A stretch of 64,000 bases of DNA from Mytilus edulis. Lineage: Eukaryota; Mollusca; Bivalvia; Mytilida; Mytilidae. Positions 61,701-64,000 of the stretch are shown here, piece after piece. The stretch is from NCBI RefSeq assembly GCF_963676685.1, contig NC_092346.1, positions 90,740,255 to 90,804,254 on the forward strand, written 5' to 3'. The notes under the pieces were generated by a model, which did not search any database, had not been told where the DNA came from, and saw only the letters and a program-made list of their open reading frames with translations. Positions within the stretch are counted from its first letter, which is position 1; each line of letters starts with the position of its first letter. The position numbers and the translations under genes were made by a program.

Positions 61701-64000
61701 AAGACTTTGCCAGGATTTACTGAGAAAACATTTAAGCCAGAGAGTGTACTTGGGTGTAAAGTGGACCAGGATTGTCATCTACCTATGGAAACAACAAAGA
61801 ACTTAAACGGAAAATGGTATCAGTTTTATTTACAACAGTTCATTGACCAAATGCAATAAACGTTCTGAACTTGCTAAACACTTGTTAACTTACAAAAAAA
61901 TTCAAGTTCAACAGGATATAAAGTTTCAAAATTTGATAGTGTTCATGTTTAATGAAAACTTCTTTAGAATACAAAGATGTTTTCATATAATGTCTTTAAG
62001 ATTTCAGTGAATTATTCTTAACAAACAAATGATTTCTGAAAGCTTTCTAAAAATAGTTTGTATTTTGTTATTTCTGTTTACAGTTCTACTTTATCTAAAG
62101 ATATACTAAAAACAACAATACAAGATGTCCACCCTATGGAGACCATATTATCTACAGTAGATAGTACTTGTCAAACAGATGTTGTTATTCATCCAAATAG
62201 AACTGAAATGGGTATCAATGAAGTCTGCATTCAAATTAATGTCAGGTAGGACATCAAAGTTTGTTAATCATTTGTTCATTAACCAAGAGAAAATGTTAGT
62301 TCTGCCTAGAAGTTTTATGACATCAAAGTCAAGAAAGATACCAAAGTGTGTAAATCGTGTGTTGTTTATCAAATAACAGAAAACCTTAATTCTGATAAAA
62401 GTTGTGTATGGCATCTAAGTTTGTAAATTATGTTTTGTTCATCAACTTTTTTAGTTCTAAGAAGTAGTATGTATGACATCAAATTTTGTAAATAGTGTGT
62501 TATTTATCTTCCAACAGAATTTCGTGTTGACCTATGTTATACATCACATCAAATCTTATTATATTATTGATTCCCAACAAAAGGGGGCAAAAGATACCAG
62601 AGGGACTCATACATTAAAAAATAAACTATTAGCATTGTAATTTAAAAAAGAAAAAGACAAACAGACAAACAATAATACACAAAACACAACATAGAAGAAT
62701 GAATAAAGACTACGCAACACGAACCCCACCCAACTGTGGAGTGATTCCAGGTGCCCCGGACGGATTAGCAAATCCTGCTTTACATGTAGCACCCGTGGTG
62801 TTGCTCATATTAGTGCAAACCCGGTAATAAGTATAATTCCTTTGGGTAGATTCGTGAAAGACAAATGTTCCTATTTTGAGAGAAGAATGTTATTCAATTA
62901 CAAGACCTTAAACGTGAATGATTAAATTAATGTATATAGTTTGCCCAGGGCGAGACGCGTTTCCGGGGACATAGATATACCGGAAGACTGTTTATTAAAG
63001 AGTTATCCCTCTAGTAAATATTAATAATACATGTATATGGCGCTTTCATGTGTACAATACACGACATTTTTTGTATGAAACTAATATCATCAATGTCTCC
63101 GACAACATTCAACTTCAATGCTGATCAGCTATTTTCATATCAAGAGTTTATTAAGCAATGACTTGGACGAATTAGAATTCACTGCTGATCAAATGCTTTG
63201 AAAAGCGTTTTGTTCCTTGGCAATTGCATTGTTTTGCCCTTAAAAGCTTTCAATTCTGTAAGATATTTTAAAAAGTTTTTTGGTTGTTTTGCCCTTGGGT
63301 TGATAACAATATGTGCAACCCGGTGTCATATGGATAATTAAATCACCTGACATTTGAACCCTTGGTCAGGTGTAGCTTGAAAAAACATGATAAAAACTTC
63401 ATTTGTTTGAATTATTTGATAATTTGAGTTTGAAATTCAGAGTTCATTTGTAAATGTGATAAGCAACACCTTCTTCGGGTAATAATTATATAGTTTAAAT
63501 GAGCTTTGAAAACTGTTTTCTTGTAAGATAAATTATTAAAGATCTTTTTATATTTTTCAGTCCGTCTGAAGAACCAAGATGTTATAATTTAAACGTAACA
63601 GAATCACAGGGTACGTTTTCAGATTATAAAAAGTTACCGTTATTAAATTACATAATCTATTTATTAGTAAACCCTTCATACGAACTTATATATCCATAAA
63701 CCGCCCTTTCTAGAGATTAATTTCAACAACAAAACGTTTCAAATTCTAAAACTATCAGTTGAATAATCTTATTTTCTTTGTAAGTTGAAGTAATGAAATT
63801 AACTATATATATATAAGAGTCAAAAACTAATCTCGGTTTTTAATCCATGTTGATATAAAGCTATATTTGGTTGATCTGAATATATGAATTACTCTCAAGT
63901 TATTAAACTGAATTACAAAGTTTGAGGGTTTCGGATGTTGAAGGAACGCTTTGTTTTCTATTTACTTTGTAACATTGCTCTCTACTGCAGGTAACCAGTA
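594..64000 (+). CDS. Giant multi-exon modular EGF-repeat protein gene (partial, both ends open)
   Basis: I chained 68 exons by GT-AG sites and unbroken reading frame; exon coordinates are given module by module. Coding length is about 6.2 kb, roughly 2,070 residues. Two module types alternate without exception: alpha (6 Cys, followed by an EGF-like exon) and beta (4 Cys, no EGF). Each module is built from exon A (86-133 bp, C-x5-C near its end), exon B (144-177 bp, ending in a CV or CF motif) and exon C (38-62 bp, D/E/R-x-C-Y/F-x-I/V). Short S/T/P/N-rich linker exons join modules. No initiator, stop, signal peptide or membrane helix lies in the window, so cellular location is inferred as extracellular from EGF domains and regular cysteines. 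I do not recognise the A-B-C module as a named family; an Ig-like or other beta-sandwich is possible. Function is unknown; an adhesion or matrix role would be inference only. Confidence 0.88.
2557..6028 (+). CDS. Module 2 (alpha type) with EGF-like domain
   Basis: Exons: A 2557-2672, B 3187-3357, C 3846-3901, EGF 5022-5135, linker 5994-6028. Exon A has CSVGEAC (C-x5-C) followed by HI; the third cysteine is split across the A/B intron (TG|T). Exon B holds CSTDV in the middle and VCFTL at the end; exon C has RCYSI. That makes the six alpha cysteines. The EGF exon has six cysteines in normal EGF order, with QCPSGYSGTTC closing the domain; it lacks a calcium-binding N-terminal motif. Exon phases fit the gene-wide grammar. 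Introns 2673-3186 and 3902-5021 carry copies of a dispersed repeat; 5136-5993 holds nothing I can name. Confidence 0.88.
2805..3026 (-). repeat. Dispersed repeat family M2, copy 1
   Basis: Reads GTGAGAGGTTTAGTGCTATAA, then AAGTCAGGAATATGAC, and ends CAGTATTTTTGTGATTTTAC. The same order of motifs recurs at 4868, 27962, 37966 (same orientation) and at 32080, 40597, 50395, 56143 and 60693 (opposite). No coding capacity seen. Confidence 0.65.
4868..4978 (-). repeat. Dispersed repeat family M2, truncated copy
   Basis: Contains the ATTCGTTTGATGAG, TTTTGCCATTAGAT and TCGGAGTTCAGAATTTTTGTG parts of family M2 but lacks the GTGAGAGG half. Lies 45 bp before the EGF exon of module 2. Confidence 0.6.
6463..8098 (+). 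CDS. Module 3 (beta type)
   Basis: Exons: A 6463-6560, B 6960-7124, C 7682-7728, linker 8067-8098. Exon A has CVLHEECSIPF; the A/B junction encodes Asn instead of the cysteine seen in alpha modules. Exon B has one cysteine, in KTCVQT, and exon C has DEFCFEVEV. The linker (DSYNHEVKTSQ) follows C directly, with no EGF exon. Introns are all under 600 bp and contain nothing recognisable. Confidence 0.88.
8520..14623 (+). CDS. Module 4 (alpha type) with EGF-like domain and an extra linker exon
   Basis: Exons: A 8520-8626, B 12734-12895, C 13665-13714, EGF 14333-14449, extra linker 14585-14623. Exon A has CVPGKSCHVLL; the third cysteine is split over the 4.1 kb A/B intron, which has accumulated a minisatellite, a Penelope-like element and a LINE fragment. 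Exon B has GNCTADV and RFCFK, exon C RCFYVKY. The EGF exon has six cysteines (SCKG...SCQDGSVC...TCIC...HC). The exon 14585-14623 is phase 1-1, unlike the usual 1-0 linker, because the next A exon (15381) begins in phase 1 and carries its own linker. It is therefore the one exon I would call slightly less certain. Confidence 0.84.
8581..9215 (+). repeat. Minisatellite seeded by an exon 3' end and its splice donor (about 70 bp unit)
   Basis: The first unit begins inside coding exon A of module 4 (8581-8626) and includes its donor. Copies of CTTGTCATGTcC...TTTACCCTGAATgGTAAGt start near 8651, 8721, 8791, 8861, 8930, 9003 and 9073, with weaker ones to about 9215. About 46 bp of each unit is exon-derived and about 24 bp intron-derived. 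Several copies keep a usable-looking GTAAG, but reading past the true donor gives TGG TAA at once. A 79-codon open frame over the array is a by-product. Confidence 0.85.
9680..11885 (-). mobile_element. Degenerate Penelope-like retroelement
   Basis: The reverse transcriptase remnant is described separately. Downstream of its stop (9680-10400 on this strand) is non-coding sequence that looks like the element's 3' region and includes the motif GTGCCAAAGAGACAACAACC near its end. The 5' side ends about 11885, next to a LINE fragment in the opposite orientation. Boundaries are approximate; I found no clear target duplication. Confidence 0.6.
10408..11880 (-). pseudogene. Broken Penelope-like reverse transcriptase
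   Basis: Reading on the minus strand from about 11880: an N-terminal motif PADKAANN, then YWLPKLHKTPYKYRFISSSS, the FDFSTLYTTLPH motif, MGTNCAPLIADLFLYCYE, and the catalytic-type RYLDDILAL, followed by a C-terminal region with FPIVNYPF and YGVYISQLVRF. PKLHK and the SLYT-like motif are typical of Penelope-like reverse transcriptases. The frame is broken by a shift near 11798, a TGA near 11750 and another shift near 11300; the segment 11290-10408 is open. No GIY-YIG endonuclease is seen after the RT. Inactive copy inside the A/B intron of module 4. Confidence 0.7.
11912..12608 (+). pseudogene. 3' part of a LINE ORF2, frameshifted
   Basis: Successive frames give YYELGRYPLIY, then a tract with WYNQDNLVVND, then RIRLSSHSLFVVTGRYHG, the zinc-finger-like CTLCTLNTIEDEFHFILQC, and finally YYKRPSSFKLIQLL ending at TAA 12606-12608. 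The C-x2-C...H-x4-C knuckle with EDEFHF is characteristic of the C-terminus of some LINE polyproteins. At least two frameshifts break it. It sits head-on against the Penelope-like remnant, with about 30 bp between them. Confidence 0.7.
14961..15059. repeat. Two-copy 49-bp direct duplication
   Basis: CAATAAATGAAAAAGTTGTT...GGTAGGTATGCAAGATTTATG occurs twice in tandem, starting at 14962 and 15011, essentially identical. It is in the intron before the fused linker-A exon of module 5, and its near-identity suggests it is recent. Confidence 0.9.
15381..19621 (+). CDS. Module 5 (beta type) with fused linker-A and C-linker exons
   Basis: Exons: linker+A 15381-15513 (phase 1 in, 2 out), B 18237-18398, C+linker 19561-19621 (phase 2 in, 0 out). 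The first exon carries an S/T/P/H-rich linker followed by CEVGTFCIIPT, where other modules use two exons. The last exon carries QTCFKIEAF and then an N/S/T/Q-rich linker ending at a phase-0 donor, again merging two usual exons. The Cys pattern (2+1+1) is beta type. Either introns were lost here or this is a less divided ancestral state. Intron 18399-19560 shows nothing definite. Confidence 0.85.
15685..15965 (+). repeat. Dispersed repeat family M3
   Basis: Contains AATCCGGGTTACACACTAAA, ACTGAAGGAAACACATCAAA and ACACACACAGAAACGAAC. The same blocks recur at 60445-60620, and on the opposite strand at 28060-28170. Probably part of a mobile element, with no coding evidence. The rest of the 2.7 kb intron 15514-18236 holds the next two entries and AT-rich sequence. 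Confidence 0.6.
16448..16522 (+). repeat. 3' tail of Penelope-associated repeat M5
   Basis: CCATGGCGTTGTCAGTTTAT, then TTGACTGTCCCTTTGGTATC and TTTCGTCCCTCTTC. Matches the end of the longer copy at 32640-32870. Confidence 0.6.
17251..17900. repeat. Unclassified repeat with a hairpin at its left end
   Basis: TTAACCCATTAACCCCC is followed by ATGACGC-6 nt-GCGTCAT, a perfect 7-bp-arm hairpin (17269-17288). The interior has two diverged copies of an 'AAAATCGGAAAA...GTGGGGGTGGG' block (about 17457-17505 and 17828-17875). The motif CAATGACGCC resembles the start of the inverted-repeat element at 19703. The right boundary is uncertain. Confidence 0.4.
19703..20011. mobile_element. MITE-like element with 14-bp perfect terminal inverted repeats
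   Basis: ACCCTTTCCTCCAT (19703-19716) is exactly complementary to ATGGAGGAAAGGGT (19998-20011). If the element proper begins at CCC, it is flanked by TTA on both sides. Inside, CTCCATAATGACGCCTTTTG is tandemly duplicated, and a palindrome with 13-bp arms (GGATATTCATAAG, 19850-19862, and CTTATGAATATCC, 19868-19880) lies near the middle. About 309 bp, non-coding. Confidence 0.8.
20031..20090. repeat. 20-bp tandem repeat, three copies
   Basis: TTGTTGAAATATTGAGTAGT is present at 20031 and 20051 exactly, and at 20071 with changes. It begins 20 bp beyond the MITE-like element. Confidence 0.85.
20222..20440 (+). repeat. Dispersed repeat M1 (GTTTCGTCTAC family), diverged copy
   Basis: Carries TATCAAAGGTACC, GTGCGTTTCGTTTACATAAG, ACTCATTAGTGACGCTCAGA and GTTGAAGAGCATTGAGGACC in that order. 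Better-preserved copies lie at 28560 and 53565, with inverted ones at 27700, 35930 and 61490. Open frames across it (such as one reading MRFVYIRL) are repeat-borne and not genes. Confidence 0.75.
21289..24460 (+). CDS. Module 6 (alpha type) with exon C fused to the EGF exon
   Basis: Exons: A 21289-21395, B 22504-22662, C+EGF 23787-23944, linker 24432-24460. Exon A has CKPTTTCHLIL, with the third cysteine split over the A/B intron; exon B has GFCETDI and KVCVRA. One 158-bp exon then carries RCFKI (exon C signature) and a whole six-cysteine EGF domain ending CKCRLGTTGKTCEQ, so the intron normally between C and EGF is absent only in this alpha module. The linker ends at a GTTAGT donor in phase 0. 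Intron 22663-23786 holds a Penelope-like retroelement fragment. Confidence 0.85.
21825..21905 (+). repeat. Dispersed repeat M4, short fragment
   Basis: GATGTGGTATGATTGCCAAT, GAGACAACTCCCCACAAGAG, then ACCAAACTTGCACAGACATT. The inverse occurs at the ends of the longer copies at 26632-27452 and 33310-33662; another fragment is at 46485. Confidence 0.65.
22985..23237 (-). mobile_element. Penelope-like 3' tail (family M5) joined to its RT fragment
   Basis: On the minus strand, directly after the stop of the RT fragment at 23238, the sequence reads AACACGACGGGTGCC, TTACCCTTCCGGAGCACCTG and then GTTCGTGTTG. This is the same tail found alone at 32340, 32640 and 62581, which shows what those solo copies derive from. 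Confidence 0.6.
23238..23582 (-). pseudogene. C-terminal fragment of a second Penelope-like reverse transcriptase
   Basis: The minus-strand frame carries LYDKRNDFNFPIVNFPF, AYGVYMSQLIRY and a helical basic C-terminus ending ISDILPQL before a stop. It aligns by eye with the C-terminal third of the RT at 10408 (YDKRDDFSFPIVNYPF, YGVYISQLVRF) but is clearly a different lineage. Everything upstream, including the catalytic motif, is missing: a 5' truncation of the kind retroelements commonly show. Confidence 0.7.
24826..28271 (+). CDS. Module 7 (beta type, FVDTV subtype)
   Basis: Exons: A 24826-24923, B 25433-25591, C 26451-26494, linker 28255-28271 (17 bp, the shortest linker used). Exon A begins PGFVDTVKP and has CYTGQSCGIPV; this start closely resembles modules 11 and 15. 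Exon B has a proline- and threonine-rich middle and TQCVAV near its end; exon C has DKLCYNIEI. The 1.76 kb intron before the linker is filled by nested repeats. Confidence 0.86.
25872..26094. mobile_element. Small MITE-like element with imperfect terminal inverted repeats
   Basis: The left end ATAACGTATAGAGGATT pairs imperfectly with the right end AATAACCCGCTATACGGTAT. The interior is built from repeats of TTTTGGCGGA and TTCGCG, unusually rich in CG for this window. Length about 223 bp, non-coding. Confidence 0.55.
26632..27452 (-). repeat. Dispersed repeat M4, split by an inserted element
   Basis: The left half (26632-26775) has ACATTCTGTATGTATGTGCC and AGTCAGGAGCCTGTAATTCA; the right half (27269-27452) has GGCCGTTAGTGTTCCCG, ATAGCTGACAATGTGG and GGCAATCATG. 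At 33310-33662 the same blocks are continuous, so the sequence between is a later insertion. Confidence 0.75.
26776..27268 (+). mobile_element. Hairpin-bounded element M6 with tandem core (Helitron-like, non-autonomous?), copy 1
   Basis: It starts ATGCCCC-15 nt-GGGGCAT (26776-26804), then a CGTT/CCGT/CTGT tetranucleotide run (about 26822-26890). Two 169-bp tandem units follow, beginning CAGGTTAAAGTTTTTGGTCA at 26897 and 27066, then GGGGCATC and a terminal hairpin around GTGTACTGTGGACAC (to 27256). The architecture resembles non-autonomous Helitron-like elements of bivalves; that family call is inference. Inserted within M4. Confidence 0.7.
27700..27850 (-). repeat. Dispersed repeat M1, inverted copy
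   Basis: Reverse of the M1 order: GTGCTCTTCAACTTTGTACT, TTTGATCTGAGCGTC, TAGACGAAACGCACG and TACCTTTGATAACTA. Confidence 0.7.
27962..28170 (-). repeat. Composite of dispersed repeats M2 and M3, inverted
   Basis: M2-like CATGAAAGCGGGAGGTTTGG and TGTACCAAGTCAG run straight into M3-like AGTTCGTTTCTGTGTGTTTC and GTTTCTGTTGTGTCGTTG. The same M3-M2 adjacency is seen at 60445-60820, so the two may be parts of one element. Confidence 0.6.
28560..28725 (+). repeat. Dispersed repeat M1, well-preserved copy
   Basis: TCATAGATACCAGGATAAA, ACGCCAGACGCGCGTTTCGT, AACTCATCAGTGACGCTCGA and TGAACAGCATTGAGGACC. It ends about 35 bp before exon A of module 8. Confidence 0.8.
28762..30399 (+). CDS. Module 8 (alpha type) with EGF-like domain
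   Basis: Exons: A 28762-28871, B 29144-29320, C 29579-29628, EGF 29904-30023, linker 30356-30399. Exon A has FTENSLGPNSEV then CETSIVCHLIV; the split A/B cysteine is present. Exon B has ISDVYVF, CTTDVAIKP and EVCVTI; exon C RCYKVIV. The EGF exon has CKPVECLNGGIC and CVCPLGYSGNIC. Modules 12 and 16 are its nearest relatives in A and B; the EGF comparison is with module 12, since module 16's EGF exon is cut off. The most compact module, 1.64 kb, with introns free of recognisable repeats. Confidence 0.9.
30859..34617 (+). CDS. Module 9 (beta type, VTDP subtype)
   Basis: Exons: A 30859-30980, B 31590-31745, C 33816-33856, linker 34592-34617. Exon A has CVVDQPCHLPMRVTDPTG; exon B has GQVDPGI, TTDVVVTP and RVCVQT; exon C (41 bp) has MDEVCYNIETS. 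Module 13 matches it in exon-C length (41 bp), linker length (26 bp) and motifs (VTDPSG, KVDPGID, DEICYQIQTS). The 2.07 kb B/C intron contains several dispersed repeats, including an inverted pair. Confidence 0.88.
32080..32310 (+). repeat. Dispersed repeat M2
   Basis: AAAACACTGAACTCCAAGG, AATCCCTAATCAAATGGCA, ACATCAAACGAATGGATAAC and CTTGTATGACAGTCGCATTA in the order seen at 40597. Confidence 0.65.
32340..32445 (-). repeat. M5 tail, left arm of an inverted pair
   Basis: Contains CACGAACCACACCAAAAACT and GAAAGGGTAAGCAGATCCTG, the reverse complement of the M5 block at 32640-32735. Confidence 0.65.
32640..32870 (+). repeat. M5 tail (5'-truncated Penelope-like 3' end), right arm of an inverted pair
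   Basis: CACGACGGGTGCG, GGGGCAGGATCTGTTTACCC, TTTTTGGTGGGGTTCGTGTT, then TTGACTGTCCCTCTAGTATC and TTTTGTCCCTCTTTTG. The longest copy of this tail in the window. Confidence 0.7.
33310..33662 (-). repeat. Dispersed repeat M4, uninterrupted copy
   Basis: ACATTCTGTATGTATGTTCT, GGCAGGAGCCTGTAATTCAG, ATTTCGGGGCAATTTATAGC, GCTCATTGTTGAAGGCCG and GTCTCATTGGCAATCACACC. Reference copy for recognising the split one at 26632. Confidence 0.75.
35308..37899 (+). CDS. Module 10 (alpha type) with EGF-like domain
   Basis: Exons: A 35308-35411, B 35714-35857, C 36892-36944, EGF 37382-37501, linker 37853-37899. Exon A has CQPGQTCHIPLTYES, B has KEVHIFQ, TCTVDV and MCFKPG (GTTAGT donor), C has GEKRCIMVNI. The EGF exon begins LSSTPCQNHHC and ends CTCRLGSTGPRC. 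Module 14 is strikingly similar, with the same CHIPLTYE, CFKPG and GEKRCI strings. The linker is S/T/V rich. Confidence 0.9.
35930..36365 (-). repeat. Dispersed repeat M1, inverted, two adjacent pieces
   Basis: Piece one (35930-36060) has TAGACGAAACGCGCATC and ACCTGGTACC. Piece two (36061-36365) includes CAGCCCAGTAGTCAGCACTT, the complement of the far end of the copy at 53565, and GATCTGGGCGTC. Fills about 40 percent of the B/C intron of module 10. Confidence 0.7.
37966..38178 (-). repeat. Dispersed repeat M2
   Basis: GCGACTGTCATACAAGTGAG, AAACTAGGTTCAATCCACCA, ATACCAAGTCAGGAATATGA and TCAGTATATTTGTGATTTTA. The fullest inverted copy. Confidence 0.7.
38259..38840 (+). mobile_element. Hairpin-bounded element M6, copy 2
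   Basis: Left hairpin TACGCCCGT...ACGGGACGTA (38259-38287), CCGT/CTGT tetranucleotide run (about 38310-38360), and three units beginning CATGTCGC at 38366, 38471 and 38632, the last two being near-identical 161-bp copies. Ends with a GCGC-TCATG-GCGC hairpin (38817-38829). Open frames over the CCGT run are artefacts. Confidence 0.7.
39050..41705 (+). CDS. Module 11 (beta type, FVDTV subtype)
   Basis: Exons: A 39050-39135 (86 bp, the shortest A), B 39613-39774, C 41026-41063, linker 41686-41705. Exon A begins PNFVDTVVP and has CYNGRECLIPF, as in modules 7 and 15. Exon B is rich in S, T and D and ends EICVKTKTG; exon C has DDQICFIVDV. Exon B has a tandem acceptor (AGTAG), so its first coding base could be 39613 or 39616, differing by one Ser codon. 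Intron 41064-41685 has nothing I can name. Confidence 0.86.
40270..40500 (+). mobile_element. Hairpin-bounded element M6, truncated copy 3
   Basis: Perfect 8-bp hairpin ATGCCCCC-12 nt-GGGGGCAT (40270-40297), then AGTCTCAACCTTTAG and GTGAATTTGGGTGGTGTCAC, which is shared with the copy at 52050. No terminal hairpin found on the right. Confidence 0.6.
40597..40815 (+). repeat. Dispersed repeat M2
   Basis: AATCACAAAAATACTGAACT, GATAGTCCCTAATCAAAAGG, TCATATTCCTGACTTGGAC and CACTTGTATGACAGTCGCAT. Confidence 0.7.
42388..48257 (+). CDS. Module 12 (alpha type) with EGF-like domain
   Basis: Exons: A 42388-42497, B 43232-43381, C 44172-44233, EGF 46943-47050, linker 48208-48257. Exon A has FTGTTLGPDSTV then CQTETLCHVQI, ending at a weaker GTTGGT donor with the split cysteine. 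Exon B has ISDVHIFPP, CTTDVVLKP and LCVHF; exon C RCFKVTV. EGF: CVPVYCMNNGEC and CICPSGFTGGKC. Closest to modules 8 and 16. The C/EGF intron (2.7 kb) holds a complete terminal-inverted-repeat element; introns 43382-44171 and 47051-48207 show nothing definite. Confidence 0.88.
44252..46395. mobile_element. 2.14 kb DNA element with 13-bp perfect inverted ends and CAGCTG palindrome arrays
   Basis: ACCCGTACGAAAA (44252-44264) is the exact complement of TTTTCGTACGGGT (46383-46395). Both subterminal regions (44350-44605 and 46190-46370) are packed with AAGTCCAGCTGGACTTT-like palindromes in many variants, while the middle is plain AT-rich sequence. Two internal open frames (45433-45696, 45895-46125) match nothing I recognise and have no transposase motif. 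Flanking duplication is unclear (TTA on the left, TTT on the right if the element starts at CCC). Inserted 18 bp past the donor of exon C of module 12. Confidence 0.7.
46485..46590 (+). repeat. Dispersed repeat M4 fragment
   Basis: ATGTGGTATGATTACCAATG, CTCCACCAGAGACCAAATGA and TATAGGTCACTGTATGTCCT. A weaker relative (CAATAAGACAACTATTAACC) is at 48560. Confidence 0.65.
48731..54101 (+). CDS. Module 13 (beta type, VTDP subtype)
   Basis: Exons: A 48731-48837, B 49530-49688, C 50076-50116, linker 54076-54101. Exon A has CVQDMPCHIPLTVTDPSG, B has KVDPGID, TTDITITP and SLCVQT, C has VDEICYQIQTS. Strongly similar to module 9 across all four exons. The C/linker intron is 3.96 kb, the place where an alpha module would carry its EGF exon; a 12-bp candidate microexon lies there at 51247. 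Confidence 0.88.
50395..50500 (+). repeat. Dispersed repeat M2, short copy
   Basis: GAAAGTCCCTAATCCAAATG and AACTGTCATAATCCTGACTT mark the family. The rest of the 3.96 kb intron 50117-54075, outside this, the 52050 and 53565 repeats and the microexon candidate, is AT-rich with nothing I can name. Confidence 0.6.
51247..51258 (+). CDS. Candidate 12-nt microexon (speculative)
   Basis: TTCAATTTACAG is followed by 12 nt and then GTAAGT, giving good acceptor and donor sites around a phase 1-1 exon. It would insert four residues (Gly-Ser-Asn-Ser) between exon C and the linker of module 13 without changing frame, at exactly the position where alpha modules carry EGF. Chance occurrence in a 4 kb intron is possible. 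Confidence 0.25.
52050..52420 (+). mobile_element. Hairpin-bounded element M6, copy 4
   Basis: Starts TATGCCCTC (left hairpin lost), then two units about 152 bp apart containing TTTAAATTTGGTGGCGTCAC (52134) and its diverged copy with GTGGCGTCGC. Ends with TGTCTC-ATG-GAGACA (52399-52413). Confidence 0.6.
53565..53890 (+). repeat. Dispersed repeat M1, longest copy
   Basis: ATCATAGATACCAGGAC, ACGCCAGACGCGCGTTTCGT, ACTCATCAGTGACGCTCGAA, GTTGAAGAGCATTGAGGACC, TTTTGCCAAATACAGC, then GTGCTGACTACTGGGCTGG at the far end. Confidence 0.8.
54530..57066 (+). CDS. Module 14 (alpha type) with EGF-like domain
   Basis: Exons: A 54530-54633, B 55761-55910, C 56248-56303, EGF 56589-56705, linker 57026-57066. 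Exon A has CEIGEICHIPLTYEG, B has TGVHIFKPP, TCTTEIAYKP and LCFKPG, C has GEKRCINI. The EGF exon starts LSTPCQSQHC and ends DVDCSQ, with the usual G before the last cysteine replaced by D. The linker uses a GTTTGT donor. A minisatellite starts at the exon A donor. Nearest relative is module 10. Confidence 0.88.
54634..55055 (+). repeat. Minisatellite starting at the donor of module 14 exon A (about 40 bp unit)
   Basis: The intron opens GTGAGTGATTTATCTCTTTT; at 54723 the near copy GTGAGTTATTTGCTTCTTTT follows an exon-like 'CAACTG'. From about 54790 to 55050 the unit settles into AACAATTAGTGAGTCATGTG plus TTATCTTGTCTAGAGA, about seven copies near 40 bp. Open frame 54675-54920 is array-derived. 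Confidence 0.75.
55062..55625 (+). mobile_element. Hairpin-bounded element M6, copy 5
   Basis: Left hairpin GGCCCCGCAAC-AAA-GTTGTCGGTGCC (55069-55094, two unpaired positions). Three tandem units carry AGATATTAGGCTGATTTT or its variants at 55171, 55332 and 55488 (161 and 156 bp apart). The right end is GGGGTCATTCG with hairpin TGTC-GCTTT-GACA (55590-55602). Abuts the minisatellite. Confidence 0.7.
57322..61214 (+). CDS. Module 15 (beta type, FIDTV subtype)
   Basis: Exons: A 57322-57413, B 59335-59496, C 60023-60066, linker 61192-61214. Exon A begins PAFIDTVLP and has CYKLEKCTVPFVV; B has KTEITIN and LACIQTQDS; C has VDEICMKVNV. Resembles modules 7 and 11. Exon B's last 30 or so bases and its donor are repeated downstream as a minisatellite. 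Confidence 0.86.
57955..58740. repeat. Probable dispersed element of unknown class
   Basis: The left end TAAGGATGTACACCTCTGAG and the right end GAATACATCCGTAC share a short inverted GGATGTA/TACATCC. The interior is T-rich and non-coding, with a 14-bp direct repeat ACGAGACTGAACGAGACTG near 58698. The flanks of the 1.9 kb intron 57414-59334 show nothing else. Confidence 0.35.
59465..59945 (+). repeat. Minisatellite copying the 3' end and donor of module 15 exon B (about 60 bp unit)
   Basis: The coding end AAACTAGCTTGTATACAGAC, then ACAAGATTCAAG|GTATTG, is echoed downstream by AAAACTAGCTTATGTACATACC plus AAAGGTTCAAGGTATTG units. These lie around 59540, 59610, 59665, 59725, 59785, 59845 and 59900, joined by TTAAACATGTCTAAGAA spacers. 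Several copies retain GGTATTG, so decoy donors follow the real one at 59497. Confidence 0.85.
60445..60820 (+). repeat. Composite of dispersed repeats M3 and M2
   Basis: M3 blocks (AATCGGGGTAACAAACTAAA, CGCATTAAATATAAGAGG, ACACACACAGAAACGGAC) are followed by M2 blocks (AAATCACAAAAATACTGAAC, CACATGGCAAAATCAAAT, GTAGAAAATGGTGGATTA). Confidence 0.65.
61490..61575 (-). repeat. Dispersed repeat M1, short inverted fragment
   Basis: AGACGGAACGCGCGGCTGG and AATAAACCTGATACCTTTGA, diverged from the other copies. Confidence 0.55.
61704..64000 (+). CDS. Module 16 (alpha type), EGF exon cut by window end
   Basis: Exons: A 61704-61816, B 62084-62245, C 63561-63610, then the first 10 bases of the next exon at 63991 after CTACTGCAG, in phase 1, where the EGF exon is expected. 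Exon A has FTEKTFKPESVL then CKVDQDCHLPM with the split A/B cysteine; B has CQTDVVIHP and VCIQI; C has RCYNL. The acceptor of exon A (ACAAAG) is poor, but it is the only one that keeps phase 0. Related to modules 8 and 12. Intron 63611-63990 shows nothing. Confidence 0.84.
62246..62560 (+). repeat. Minisatellite beginning at the donor of module 16 exon B (about 65-90 bp unit)
   Basis: Starting two bases after the GTAGG donor is GACATCAAAGTTTGTTAATC; diverged copies follow at about 62320, 62411 and 62475 (GACATCAAATTTTGTAAATA), with a last stub near 62545. Spacing is irregular. Confidence 0.7.
62581..62815 (-). repeat. M5 tail (5'-truncated Penelope-like 3' end)
   Basis: AAAAGATACCAGAGGGACTC at the left, then CAACACGAACCCCACCCAAC and TGCCCCGGACGGATTAGCAA; inverse of the 32640 copy. 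The remaining intron to 63560 is AT-rich with nothing recognised. Confidence 0.65.
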
